NCBI GenBank assembly: GCA_031430695.1
Contig: JANPBZ010000009.1
Span: forward strand, 1 to 54,180
Origin: JAENVT01 sp031430695
Lineage (GTDB): Bacteria; Actinomycetota; Acidimicrobiia; Acidimicrobiales; Ilumatobacteraceae
Length of the DNA: 54,180 bases
Direction of reading: 5' to 3'
Below are positions 33,420 to 41,028 of this stretch, one piece after another. The notes below the pieces were generated by a model. That model worked only from the letters and a program-made list of their open reading frames with translations. It was not told the origin of the DNA and made no database searches. Each line of letters begins with the position of its first letter. Position 1 is the first letter of the stretch. Made by a program: the position numbers and the translations under genes.

Positions 33420-35194
33420 GACGCCTTCGCCAGCCATGTGTCGTGAGCGGATACCCGGCCGTAGTCGACGACGATCGTGAAGCTGTCCGTCACTGTAGGT
33501 ATCGGCGCCATCGTGGTGGTGGTCGACGTCGAGGTCGTCGAGGATGAACTCGTCGTAGTCGATTCAGGCGAGGTCGTGGTGGCCGCTGGTGTCGTGGTCG
33601 ATGTGGTCGTGGTTGAGGTCGATGTGGTTGAGGTCGATGTGGTTGAGGTCGTGGTAGGCGGTGGATCGAACTGTGTCGCCGAGGTGACGATCACTTGGAC
33701 GGTGATCACGAGGATCGAGGGATGCTGTGCTGCGGCATCGCTTCTCGGGGCAGTGCCGGCGGTGCTGAAGGTGGACGGTTGCGCCTGCACACGTGAGTTC
33801 AGCGTCACCACGTGGTCGCCGACCGTGAACGTGGCCGTGGCTGTCGTGTCAAGCTCAGTGCCGGGCATGATGTCGACCAGGCGATACGCGGCGCCGTCCC
33901 ACAGCTGCAACTGCATGGTCGAGGTCCCCGTCGTCACGTCTGGAGCGACCAGCGTGTCGCCCGACACAGCGGATGCCTTCGCCGAGAACGCACCGACCTT
34001 GACGGCGCCGTCGAATGTGCCCGGAGCGCCTTCGACGTCGAACACCCGCATCGCTGGGGCGACGAGCTGCGCGGAGGCTGTCACGGTCCCGTTGCCGGTC
34101 GGGTCATGGTCGATCGACGCATTCGGCTTCCACGCGCCGTCCAGATTCCACAGACTGCCCTCCAGCGCTCCGGCGCCGTGGTTGCTCGCAAAGCCGGCTG
34201 ATGTGCCGCTCGTCGTCTCGACTGATGCGTCGGCCCAGGGCAACCCGTCGTTGTCGCCGAAACCGCATATCCCGCAGGCATCGGTGCTCGCACGCGAGGT
34301 CATCGTGCCCGAGGGGGTGACGACCGTCGCGCCGCCCGGGGTCGCCAGACTGGCACCGAAGAAGGCCTCAGCGACCCCCGCGACCCAACTACCGGTCAGC
34401 GACGTCGAATCGTTGTCTGCCACGCTCTGGAGGGTTTGATGCGGGCACTCGCCAATGTCGCTGCCGGCTCCACTGCACGTGTCCGAAGCGACGGGACCGG
34501 TCAGCAGGTCGACGTGACTCGTGGAACTCGCCGCCACCGCGATCGAGGTCCGGAGCGTCGACGCGTTCGTGTCGACGCGCGTTCCCGGCAGCGAAACCTG
34601 CACGTTCTCGAATGTGTCGCCACCGAGCGTGCCAATGACCGTGATCAGTCCGCCCATGGCTTCTGCTTCGCCGCTGCTGGCCGGGTATGAGGTGTAGTCG
34701 AGCGGGAACACCAATGATGAGAATCGCATCGTGTGGCTCGGTGACACCGACGGCCACTCGATGATCACGGTGACCCGGCGGTAGCCGGCGCCACCGGTGC
34801 CCACCGCGGTCACGAAGGTCCGCAAAGCGAAGGTCGTTCCCACCGCCGTGATGGTGGTGCGATGCGGCGAGGTGCCGCCGAGCACAATCGGCTCACTCTC
34901 GAACGTCAGGTTCGGGGCGATCCCGTACACCAACGGATCGGTGTCCAGGCCTGTCAGGCTCATCGCCACGCTGGAGTACGCGGCGCCCTGGAGGTTCTCG
35001 ATCGCCTGCTTCGCCAGCGAGACGCCGATCGTGCGTTGTCGGCTGGTCGTCACGCCTTGCGCCGTTGCCCCCAAGGTGCTCAGCAGCCCGAGCAGGGCGC
35101 CGACGATCACGGTCATGGCGATGATCTGCTCGATCAGGCTGACGCCTGCGTCTCCCGTTCTCGTCCGGGCGGGGTGGTGGGCGCGAGTTGGCAC
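33416..35194 (-). CDS. Very large PilV-like minor pilin with Thr/Ser-rich linker
   Basis: About 592 residues from the GTG at 35194 (the start is uncertain; no strong ribosome site). A 17-residue leader ends 'TGDAG', and the class III signal and helix are 'VSLIEQIIAMTVIVGALLGL', with Glu at +5, as in PilV/GspI. It is far larger than usual PilV (about 130-200 residues). An extracellular domain of about 450 residues includes 'CGICGFGDNDGLPW' and is followed by a 50-residue Thr/Ser linker and a final 'DSFTIVVDYGRVSAHDTWLA'. Such a pilin could carry an adhesive or tip domain. It diverges from pilM across 119 bp. Confidence 0.75.
   Translation of the reverse strand: MPTRAHHPARTRTGDAGVSLIEQIIAMTVIVGALLGLLSTLGATAQGVTTSRQRTIGVSLAKQAIENLQGAAYSSVAMSLTGLDTDPLVYGIAPNLTFESEPIVLGGTSPHRTTITAVGTTFALRTFVTAVGTGGAGYRRVTVIIEWPSVSPSHTMRFSSLVFPLDYTSYPASSGEAEAMGGLITVIGTLGGDTFENVQVSLPGTRVDTNASTLRTSIAVAASSTSHVDLLTGPVASDTCSGAGSDIGECPHQTLQSVADNDSTSLTGSWVAGVAEAFFGASLATPGGATVVTPSGTMTSRASTDACGICGFGDNDGLPWADASVETTSGTSAGFASNHGAGALEGSLWNLDGAWKPNASIDHDPTGNGTVTASAQLVAPAMRVFDVEGAPGTFDGAVKVGAFSAKASAVSGDTLVAPDVTTGTSTMQLQLWDGAAYRLVDIMPGTELDTTATATFTVGDHVVTLNSRVQAQPSTFSTAGTAPRSDAAAQHPSILVITVQVIVTSATQFDPPPTTTSTTSTSTTSTSTTTTSTTTPAATTTSPESTTTSSSSTTSTSTTTTMAPIPTVTDSFTIVVDYGRVSAHDTWLAKAS
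33611..33650. repeat. 15-bp tandem repeat in the pilV-like linker
   Basis: GGTTGAGGTCGATGT occurs twice in tandem (33611-33640) and its first 10 bases follow a third time. On the minus strand it encodes TSTST/TSTTT-type linker residues of the pilV-like gene. Slippage here could change linker length without a frameshift, because the unit is five codons. Confidence 0.7.
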
Positions 35195-35313
35195 ACCAGT
35201 CGTGTCGGCCAACCGTGCTGGCGCATGACCGACGATTCCCCATATGGGGGAACCGTTGTCGGCGGCGCGTCGAAGAGGCCGACTACAGCGTGCGAGAGCT
35301 AGGAGACCGGCCG

Positions 35314-36999
35314 ATGGCGGCAACTGCAGTTGGAGTGGATGTCGGCACGAATGCCGTGCGTGCCGTGGAGATCGAACTTGGCGACTCGCCGCTGATCCGG
35401 CGGATGGGACAGGTCGGCCTCCCGGTCGGCGCAGTCGTCGACGGTGAGGTCGCCGATGTCGGTGCCGTCTCGATCGCGCTCCGGCAACTGTGGACGCAGG
35501 CCGGCTTCAAGTCGCACCAAGTGCGAGTGGGGATGTCGTCGGCTCGCGTGATCGTGCGCACGATCGAGATGCCCCGCCTGTCGCGCACCGAGCTGATGTC
35601 GACCATTCGTCTCCAGCTCGATGACTACATACCGCTGCCCGCCGAGGAGACGGTCTTCGACATCAGGACCATGGATGGGCCAGAGCCGAGCGACGAGACG
35701 CTGCACCTCCTGCTCGCGGCGACGCACCAGGATGCGGTTGAGCCGCTGCTGATGGCGATGCACGGCGCCGATCTCAAGGTTGCCGCCGTCGATGTCATCC
35801 CGGCAGCGTTGGCGCTGGCGTTGACCAACGCCGAGCCCGGCGAGGACGACAGCGTCGACATCATCTTGTCGATCGGTGCAGGGACCGTGGTCGTGGTCGC
35901 GGCACGAGGGGCAGAGCCGCTGTTCTCGAGAACGCTCACGAACGCGTGTGGCCGACGGACGACCGAGCGCATCGCCAGCCGGCTCGGCATAGCCGAGCTC
36001 GAGGCCGAGCGGTACAAGCGCCTCGGCGTCACCGAGGATCCGTCATCTGCGGTGGCGATTCGAGCTACCGAGGAGAGTCTCGGTGAGCTGATCTCCGAGG
36101 TACAGGCATCGCTCGCCTTCTACGGCGAGCAGCCCGGATCGCGGCACGTTCGCCGACTGCTGGTGACGGGAGGCGGCTCGCAACTGCCCGGTTTGACGGT
36201 TGCCCTCAGCGATGCGCTGGGCATCGACGTCGAACTTGCAGATCCGTTCGCCGGCGTTCGTCTCGGTCACACCGGCTTCGAACCCGCCGACCTGCCGTTC
36301 CTCGCTCCGTACATGGCAGCCGCGCTTGGTGTTGCGCTGGGCCAGGCCCGGCCGAAGGACAGGCGAATCGATCTGACGCCCGTTGCCAAGCGCCCACAGC
36401 GCACGCTCGGGGCCCGGCGGCTGCTCGTGGGAGCTGGTGCGGTGCTCTTCGTCGGCGCGGCCGGTGCGTTGTACGTGCGCACCGGAAGCGAGATCGCCGG
36501 CGAACAAGACCAACTCGACACGTCGAACGCGCAACTCGCCGACTTGCAGACACAGCTCGCTGCTCGGGTGCCGGTGGCGGGTGACGGCGCTGACGCCGGG
36601 AGCGAAGCAACCCCAGCGGCGGTCGAGGCCAGTGTCGCTGCGACCAACGTCGATTGGCTGGCGGTGGAACACGCCGTCGCTCAAGACAGTGCTCCGCTCG
36701 GTGTGGTCATCTCGTCGATCCAGGGCGTGCTGGAGCCATCGGCGGATGTCGCCGTCACGACCGGCGACGCTCCACGACCCGGGAGGGTGACCCTCGCGGC
36801 GACGGCGCCAGGTCTTCCGGCTGTCGCTGACTGGATCGACGTGGTCAGCGCCGACCCGAGGTTTGCCGAGCCCTGGGCCTCCGGCTTCACCATCGCGACG
36901 CAGCCCGACGGCTCGACGGCGGTGCAGTTCTCGGTGGAGATGTTGGTGACTGCCGAGAACCTCGTCGGTCGCAGTGCAACCACGGAGGTGCAGCCATGA
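35314..36999 (+). CDS. pilM: PilM-PilN fusion, pilus alignment complex
   Basis: A 561-residue protein joining two parts that are normally separate. Residues 1-345 are an actin-like PilM: 'AVGVDVGTNAVRAVEIELGD' (phosphate 1), 'RTIEMPRLSRTELMSTIRLQ', 'DIILSIGAGTVVVVAARGAE' and 'RLLVTGGGSQLPGLTVALSD'. At residues 351-356 the sequence RIDLTP resembles the PilN N-terminal INLLP motif that binds PilM. A transmembrane helix (about 370-388), a coiled coil ('GEQDQLDTSNAQLADLQTQL') and a PilN-like periplasmic domain with 'DWLAVEHAVAQDSAPLGVVI' follow. The ATG at 35314 has AGGAG 8-9 bp upstream. It overlaps pilO by ATGA. Fusion would fix PilM and PilN in a 1:1 ratio. Confidence 0.88.
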   Translation: MAATAVGVDVGTNAVRAVEIELGDSPLIRRMGQVGLPVGAVVDGEVADVGAVSIALRQLWTQAGFKSHQVRVGMSSARVIVRTIEMPRLSRTELMSTIRLQLDDYIPLPAEETVFDIRTMDGPEPSDETLHLLLAATHQDAVEPLLMAMHGADLKVAAVDVIPAALALALTNAEPGEDDSVDIILSIGAGTVVVVAARGAEPLFSRTLTNACGRRTTERIASRLGIAELEAERYKRLGVTEDPSSAVAIRATEESLGELISEVQASLAFYGEQPGSRHVRRLLVTGGGSQLPGLTVALSDALGIDVELADPFAGVRLGHTGFEPADLPFLAPYMAAALGVALGQARPKDRRIDLTPVAKRPQRTLGARRLLVGAGAVLFVGAAGALYVRTGSEIAGEQDQLDTSNAQLADLQTQLAARVPVAGDGADAGSEATPAAVEASVAATNVDWLAVEHAVAQDSAPLGVVISSIQGVLEPSADVAVTTGDAPRPGRVTLAATAPGLPAVADWIDVVSADPRFAEPWASGFTIATQPDGSTAVQFSVEMLVTAENLVGRSATTEVQP

Positions 37000-37580
37000 A
37001 CCGCAGCCGCAAAGACGTGGTGATGATGGCTGTCATGGGCGTGTTGCTGCTCTTCGCCGTCTTCAACTTCGTGTTCAAGCCGCAACAGAGCAAGTTGTCT
37101 GCCCTCCAAGATGACCGGGCCCAAGTCGAGCAGAACATCGTCGATGCCGAACTGACGCTGCAGGCACCGATCGACACAGCGAATGCGGTACCGGATGCCG
37201 AACCTGGCGCGGCATTGACCGCGATCCCGCCTGATCCCGCCATCGCCAATCTGCTCCGTCAGCTCCAGGCCGTTGCGGACGAGGCGGGCGTGGCGCTCGC
37301 CTCGGTCTCGCCGACACCGCTGGGCGCGAACCCAAGTGGTCCCGGTGGTTCGGTGCAGGTCGCGATCACCGCCTCGGGCCCCCACGCATCGGTGCAGGCC
37401 TACCTCGAAGCACTCCGCGAGATGCCTCGACTGCTCGTCATCGAGCAGATCGGCATCACCGTGCAACCGGCGTCGGCCGATGGCGCACCGCAGTCGGACC
37501 AGCTGCAGTTGGCGGCGCGTGTGTTCACGCTGCGGCCACCCGCGGGCGTCGAAGTCGTTGCCCCCGTTGCGACGCCGTGA
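36996..37580 (+). CDS. pilO: PilO-like alignment protein
   Basis: A 194-residue inner-membrane protein. A short basic N-terminus precedes one helix ('VVMMAVMGVLLLFAVFNFVF'). A coiled coil ('PQQSKLSALQDDRAQVEQNI') and a ferredoxin-like C-terminal domain follow ('VQVAITASGPHASVQAYLEA' then 'LREMPRLLVIEQIGITVQP'), as in PilO, which pairs with PilN. It overlaps the pilM/N stop by ATGA, supporting co-translation. PilP and PilQ are not seen in the window, as expected for an envelope without a secretin-bearing outer membrane (inference). Confidence 0.88.
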   Translation: MNRSRKDVVMMAVMGVLLLFAVFNFVFKPQQSKLSALQDDRAQVEQNIVDAELTLQAPIDTANAVPDAEPGAALTAIPPDPAIANLLRQLQAVADEAGVALASVSPTPLGANPSGPGGSVQVAITASGPHASVQAYLEALREMPRLLVIEQIGITVQPASADGAPQSDQLQLAARVFTLRPPAGVEVVAPVATP

Positions 37581-37693
37581 CCACCCCGACGGCCATCAGC
37601 GAAGTGTTGTGAGAAAAGGGGGAAGTCCTGCAGAGGCGAGCCGAGCCCGGCCGACATAGCGAATCAACAAGACAAGTACCGGAGGTACACACA

Positions 37694-38188
37694 ATGAACA
37701 TTTCCCCCACAGAACGAAGAGTAGACAGAGGCTTCACGCTCATCGAGTTGATGGTGGTCGTCCTGATCATCGCCATCTTGCTGGCCATCGCCATCCCAAC
37801 CTTCCTCGGCGCCCAGAACAAGGCCAAGGACCGCAGCGCCCAGTCATCGGCCCGCAACGCCCTGACCAACGCCAAGACAATCTTCGCCGATACCGGTCTT
37901 TACTCTGACGTGACCGTCGACAAGATGATCGCCAGTGAGCCAAGCCTGACCTTCCAGCTGCTGCCGGGTACTGCCTCGAACGGTGCGAAGGTCGTGTCGA
38001 TGGCTGTGACCGCCACCTCATGGTTCGGCGCGGTCCTGTCCGACACAGGCACTTGCTTCTACATCGCCGACTCCGTCGGTCCTACAGGAGCTGGCACCAA
38101 GTATGCGAAGGATGACACAGCGGCAGCGGCCGACTGCACCGGCACCATCGCCGCCGGACTCGGCGCTGCCTACATCGATAAGTGGTAA
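37694..38188 (+). CDS. pilA: Major type IV pilin
   Basis: A 164-residue type IVa-like prepilin. A 13-residue leader 'MNISPTERRVDRG' is followed by the processing and polymerisation helix 'FTLIELMVVVLIIAILLAIA' with Glu5, then 'IPTFLGAQNKAKDRSAQSSA'. Two cysteines in the C-terminal region ('DTGTCFYIADS' and 'AAAADCTGT') could form the D-region disulfide. The ribosome site GGAGG lies about 8 bp upstream, one of the strongest in the window, as expected for an abundant protein. The 113-bp gap after pilO with GAAAAGGGGG may hold its own promoter. Hairpins follow the gene. Confidence 0.95.
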   Translation: MNISPTERRVDRGFTLIELMVVVLIIAILLAIAIPTFLGAQNKAKDRSAQSSARNALTNAKTIFADTGLYSDVTVDKMIASEPSLTFQLLPGTASNGAKVVSMAVTATSWFGAVLSDTGTCFYIADSVGPTGAGTKYAKDDTAAAADCTGTIAAGLGAAYIDKW

Positions 38189-38204
38189 GTCCTCCCGATC
38201 GGGT

Positions 38205-38226
38205 GAGTCGGCCTCACGGCTGACTC
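38205..38226 (+). terminator. Hairpin after pilA
   Basis: GAGTCGGCC-TCAC-GGCTGACTC begins 16 bp after the pilA stop: 9-bp arms with one mismatch and a 4-base loop. No U-run follows, but this is a plausible 3'-end stabiliser or terminator for an abundant message. Confidence 0.5.
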
Positions 38227-38281
38227 GCTTGCCCGAGACGGCGAGCCACCTCCGGTCGTAAGGACCGCCGACTCGGCGCCT

Positions 38282-38312
38282 GATGCGTCCGCCCCGAAAG
38301 GGCGGGCGCATC
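38282..38312. terminator. Bidirectional terminator hairpin between pilA and vapC
   Basis: GATGCGTCCGCCC-CGAAA-GGGCGGGCGCATC has 13-bp arms with one G/T wobble and a 5-base loop. It lies 94 bp after pilA and 13 bp after the convergent vapC stop, so it can serve both directions. Confidence 0.75.
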
Positions 38313-38325
38313 GCCGCGTTTCGGG

Positions 38326-38730
38326 TCAGATCGGCTCGATCGACACGCCGCGATTGTCGCCGAGCAGTTGTCGAAGATCGGTCGGGTCGCTCGTCCAGAT
38401 CATCGAAGGCGTGCAGTCGAGCGCCTCTGCGACGATCAGAGCGTCAATGGTCGCAGAAGATCGAGCGGCACCGAGGAGCTGGCCGGCCTTTCGAGCGATC
38501 TCCTCCATGAGCGGGTAGCGAGGCTCTGTCTGGGCGAGCACGAGGTTGACCGGCGCATCGCGTGGTCCGTTGCCTCTGACCGTTTCGGCGACCACTACCA
38601 CCGGGACTCGGATGTCCATTCCGATCTGTCTTGCCGCACGAAATCGGGCTCTCAGGACTTGATTGTTCCTGGAGAGTCCGATCACGGCTCCAGAGTCTGC
38701 GACAACCGTTCGTTGGCTTCCTTCATCCAT
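38326..38730 (-). CDS. vapC: VapC-like PIN-domain toxin
   Basis: A 134-residue PIN-domain ribonuclease. The acidic metal-binding residues are all present: Asp in 'VVADSGAVIGLSRN', Glu in 'VVVAETVRGNGPR', Asp in 'SATIDALIVAEAL' and Asp in 'IWTSDPTDLRQLL'. In this family the toxin cleaves tRNA or rRNA and is held inactive by its VapB partner. It overlaps vapB by 49 bp, a long overlap for this gene pair. The ATG at 38730 is the only sensible start ahead of the first catalytic Asp. It would be co-expressed from the vapB promoter. RNA target unknown. Confidence 0.88.
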   Translation of the reverse strand: MDEGSQRTVVADSGAVIGLSRNNQVLRARFRAARQIGMDIRVPVVVVAETVRGNGPRDAPVNLVLAQTEPRYPLMEEIARKAGQLLGAARSSATIDALIVAEALDCTPSMIWTSDPTDLRQLLGDNRGVSIEPI

Positions 38731-38933
38731 TGCTCACCCTCAGCGATCTGTTCGTCGGTCAGCGGTCCGTACATCTCGTCGAGCTTGTCGAGCAGTTCCA
38801 GGATCGGGTCTTTACGCAACCGTGCACGCAGGGCGTCGACCACGTAGCTCGACACCTCACCTGGGCCGACACGGCTTTTCAACTCGGAGAGAACGTCCTC
38901 ATCGACCGTGATCGTGATTCGGGTGGCAGCCAC
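38682..38933 (-). CDS. vapB: VapB-like ribbon-helix-helix antitoxin
   Basis: An 83-residue antitoxin starting at GTG 38933. The N-terminal strand 'ATRITITVDEDVLSELKSRV' and helix 'GPGEVSSYVVDALRARLRKD' form a ribbon-helix-helix DNA-binding domain. The acidic C-terminal helix ('EQIAEGEQWMKEANERLSQT') would bind and neutralise VapC. The palindromic operator candidate lies 12-25 bp upstream of the start, so the pair probably represses its own transcription. Confidence 0.85.
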   Translation of the reverse strand: MAATRITITVDEDVLSELKSRVGPGEVSSYVVDALRARLRKDPILELLDKLDEMYGPLTDEQIAEGEQWMKEANERLSQTLEP

Positions 38934-38944
38934 GCCAGCATCAT

Positions 38945-38958
38945 ATCATACGTATGAT
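38945..38958 (-). promoter_or_regulatory. vapBC operator/promoter palindrome
   Basis: ATCATACGTATGAT is a perfect 14-bp palindrome in an AT-rich island within GC-rich DNA. Read toward vapB, it overlaps TATGAT hexamers usable as a -10 element, with the GTG only about 12 bp away, so the mRNA may be leaderless. It touches the stop codon of the Rieske gene at 38958. Confidence 0.6.
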
Positions 38959-40082
38959 CATACTCTCAGGCGATTTCGAAGGCGTTCGTGCACGAAGTAC
39001 ACGCCGCGTTCCTCGACCGTGGCCAGCACACCATCTGCATCGACGCCGGCGTTGTGCGAGCGCTGCACTCGGTTGCAGATGTCGACATCTTGGCCATGCA
39101 CCATCCCGTGGGCAGAGACGATCGCCTTGCGAACGTCTTCGTCGATGTCCGGTCGCACGAACAGGCGCCGCTCGACCCTCGTGGTCGTCGCATCGATCGG
39201 TTCCATCCACATCGCCAGGAACGCCCCGGGGAACACGTTCATCATCAGGTTCGGCCACACCGTCAGGTATCCACCGATCCCGTACGGGCCATCCATCGGT
39301 ATCGACGCCAACTCTTCCCAACCGGGTTCGCCCGGTAGCAACGTCGCCCGGATCTCGTCGGCTTGCGAGCCGGTCGGTCGCAGTGGCCGATCCCACGCGT
39401 ACAAGGCGATCCCCTCGGAGATCATCGGGTAGTCCTCACTGGCACTGGTGTCGATCTCGGGATGCACGAACGGCGTGTGGTAGTTCTCGCTGTAGTTCTC
39501 GAGCAGCACCTTCCAGTTGAACTGTCGATCGTTGGTCTCCGACAGTGCCAGCTCCATCGACTCCAGCGGGTAGGCGTCGATGGCGTGGCCGAGTGGCCCG
39601 ATGTCGAGCGGCGCAGCGGTCTCGTCGAAACAGACGAACACCAACCGACGCCATTCGGCGAGCTGCACCGGCTTCAGCGAGTAGTCGGCGATATCGAATC
39701 CTTCCGGCTCGCCGACACCCGAGGCGCGGGCGAGTGAGCCGTCGAGCTGGTACAGCCACGAGTGATATGGGCAACGGATCAGCGAGCTGGCATGAGATTC
39801 GCCGTCCTCGCACAACGGTGATGCGCGATGGCGACAGACATTGAGGAACGCTCGCAGCACACCTGACTTGTCGCGCACGAACAGCACTGGCAGTCCACCG
39901 ACGGTCCGCGCAGTCCACGAACCCACAATCGGCATCTCGTCGACGACGCCGGCGCACAGCCAATCGCGTGTGAAGATTGCCTCGCGTTCGCGTTCGTGGA
40001 ACTCAGCGGAGCTGTACGTCGACGCCGGCAGGGTCTTGGCCTGCCTGATTCCACTCGGATCCGGGATCTCTCGAAGTGCCAC
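38958..40082 (-). CDS. Rieske non-haem iron oxygenase, GbcA/CntA-like
   Basis: A 374-residue alpha subunit of a ring-hydroxylating-type oxygenase. The [2Fe-2S] Rieske ligands are in 'NVCRHRASPLCEDG' and 'LIRCPYHSWLYQLDGSL' (CxH, CxxH). The mononuclear iron site is 'LLENYSENYHTPFVHPEID' (two His) plus a later Asp in 'GQDVDICNRVQRS'. The length fits carnitine and glycine-betaine monooxygenases (CntA/GbcA) better than aromatic dioxygenases, and the neighbouring N-demethylating flavoproteins support a methylated-amine substrate (inference). A reductase partner is not visible. The start is GTG 40082, 10 bp after the FkbM gene in the same direction. Confidence 0.85.
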   Translation of the reverse strand: MALREIPDPSGIRQAKTLPASTYSSAEFHEREREAIFTRDWLCAGVVDEMPIVGSWTARTVGGLPVLFVRDKSGVLRAFLNVCRHRASPLCEDGESHASSLIRCPYHSWLYQLDGSLARASGVGEPEGFDIADYSLKPVQLAEWRRLVFVCFDETAAPLDIGPLGHAIDAYPLESMELALSETNDRQFNWKVLLENYSENYHTPFVHPEIDTSASEDYPMISEGIALYAWDRPLRPTGSQADEIRATLLPGEPGWEELASIPMDGPYGIGGYLTVWPNLMMNVFPGAFLAMWMEPIDATTTRVERRLFVRPDIDEDVRKAIVSAHGMVHGQDVDICNRVQRSHNAGVDADGVLATVEERGVYFVHERLRNRLRV

Positions 40083-40092
40083 GGTCCCGAGA

Positions 40093-40875
40093 TTACGTTC
40101 GCTCGAGCAGCAGCTCGCGCTCCCACATGCGCAGCATCAGATCGCGCACCGACACCGGGTGCCATTGCGGCCGGTCGTGATCGCTCGCACGGACGGTGCC
40201 GTAGCCGCGAATCGCCCACAGCAACGGCACGGTTCGCGCTGCGTGGTGACAGTGGTGAACGACGCGTCGGACCGGCGATGGCCATCCGGCCAGTGAGGCG
40301 CGGACGTCGTAGGCGTGTACCGACAACACCATCGTCGGACGGTGTTCGGCGATGAATGGCCGCAGGCGCGGCAGCAGCCAGTACTCGGCGCCTTCGACGT
40401 CGATCTTCACCAACGCGTCGGGCGGCCACGATCGCGCCGCTTCACGCGCATCGATCGTGGCGACGGTAGTTGCGCCGACGCGTCCGGCTCGCCCGCTGAA
40501 GCTCGACATGCTCTCGCCGAGACCGGCCGGACCGCCGCGCAACTGGCGCGTGCCGGTCGACGTCCACAACGCCACCCGTTCGATGGCGACGTCGAACGAT
40601 GGGTTGAGCGCGACGTTCTCTGCGAGTTCGTGTGCCGCCGCAGGGTCGGGCTCGTAGGCGACTACACGCGCTCCGCATGCCGCGGCGACGAGCGTCATCG
40701 GTCCGATCCATGCCCCGACGTCGACGAACGTCTTGCCGCTGCCCAACCGCGACGTCAGCGCCTCGAAGGTGGAGGCTTCCCAGCCACCCTCGCACGTGTC
40801 CCAGAACTTGTCGTGCCCTCCAACGACGTTGAACGTGCGCGCGCCAACCGTCACGCGCCGGACATCTGAGGCCAC
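40093..40875 (-). CDS. FkbM-family methyltransferase
   Basis: A 260-residue SAM-dependent methyltransferase. The SAM-binding motif I is 'KTFVDVGAWIGPMTLVAAAC', followed by 'ARVVAYEPDPAAAHELAENV' and the FkbM block 'ALVKIDVEGAEYWLLPRLRP'. The start is a GTG at 40875. The Rieske gene follows after 10 bp, so the two are probably one transcript, although FkbM enzymes usually O-methylate sugars or secondary metabolites. The substrate here is unknown. Two tandem inverted repeats lie just upstream. Confidence 0.85.
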   Translation of the reverse strand: MASDVRRVTVGARTFNVVGGHDKFWDTCEGGWEASTFEALTSRLGSGKTFVDVGAWIGPMTLVAAACGARVVAYEPDPAAAHELAENVALNPSFDVAIERVALWTSTGTRQLRGGPAGLGESMSSFSGRAGRVGATTVATIDAREAARSWPPDALVKIDVEGAEYWLLPRLRPFIAEHRPTMVLSVHAYDVRASLAGWPSPVRRVVHHCHHAARTVPLLWAIRGYGTVRASDHDRPQWHPVSVRDLMLRMWERELLLERT

Positions 40876-40900
40876 CTCCGCATCCTGTCAGACCCATGCC

Positions 40901-41016
40901 GGCCGAGCAGCTGTGAGTCCGGTGTCGCGGGAGGCTTGACATTGGGCTCACAGCGACACGCCAGGCCGAGCAACTGTGAGTCCGGTGTCGCGGCAGGCTT
41001 GACATCGGGCTCACAG
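40901..41016. repeat. Tandem 63-bp-period repeat of 43-bp hairpins
   Basis: Two nearly identical blocks begin at 40901 and 40964 with GGCCGAGCA. Each contains a 43-bp element (40911-40953 and 40974-41016) running from CTGTGAGTCC to GGGCTCACAG, whose 10-bp ends pair. The two elements differ at 2 of 43 positions. They fill the gap between the FkbM start and the GntR stop. Confidence 0.85.
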
Positions 41017-41028
41017 CCCGACGGGCGA

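Noticed and set aside
33477..34439. A Val/Asp-rich 320-codon plus-strand frame opposite the pilV-like gene
   Set aside because: Its first 60 residues are the antisense of the Thr/Ser linker, and no family features follow.
40901..41016. A CRISPR-like array
   Set aside because: Only two repeat units with a 63-bp period, the intervening sequence is not unique spacer DNA, and no cas gene is present.
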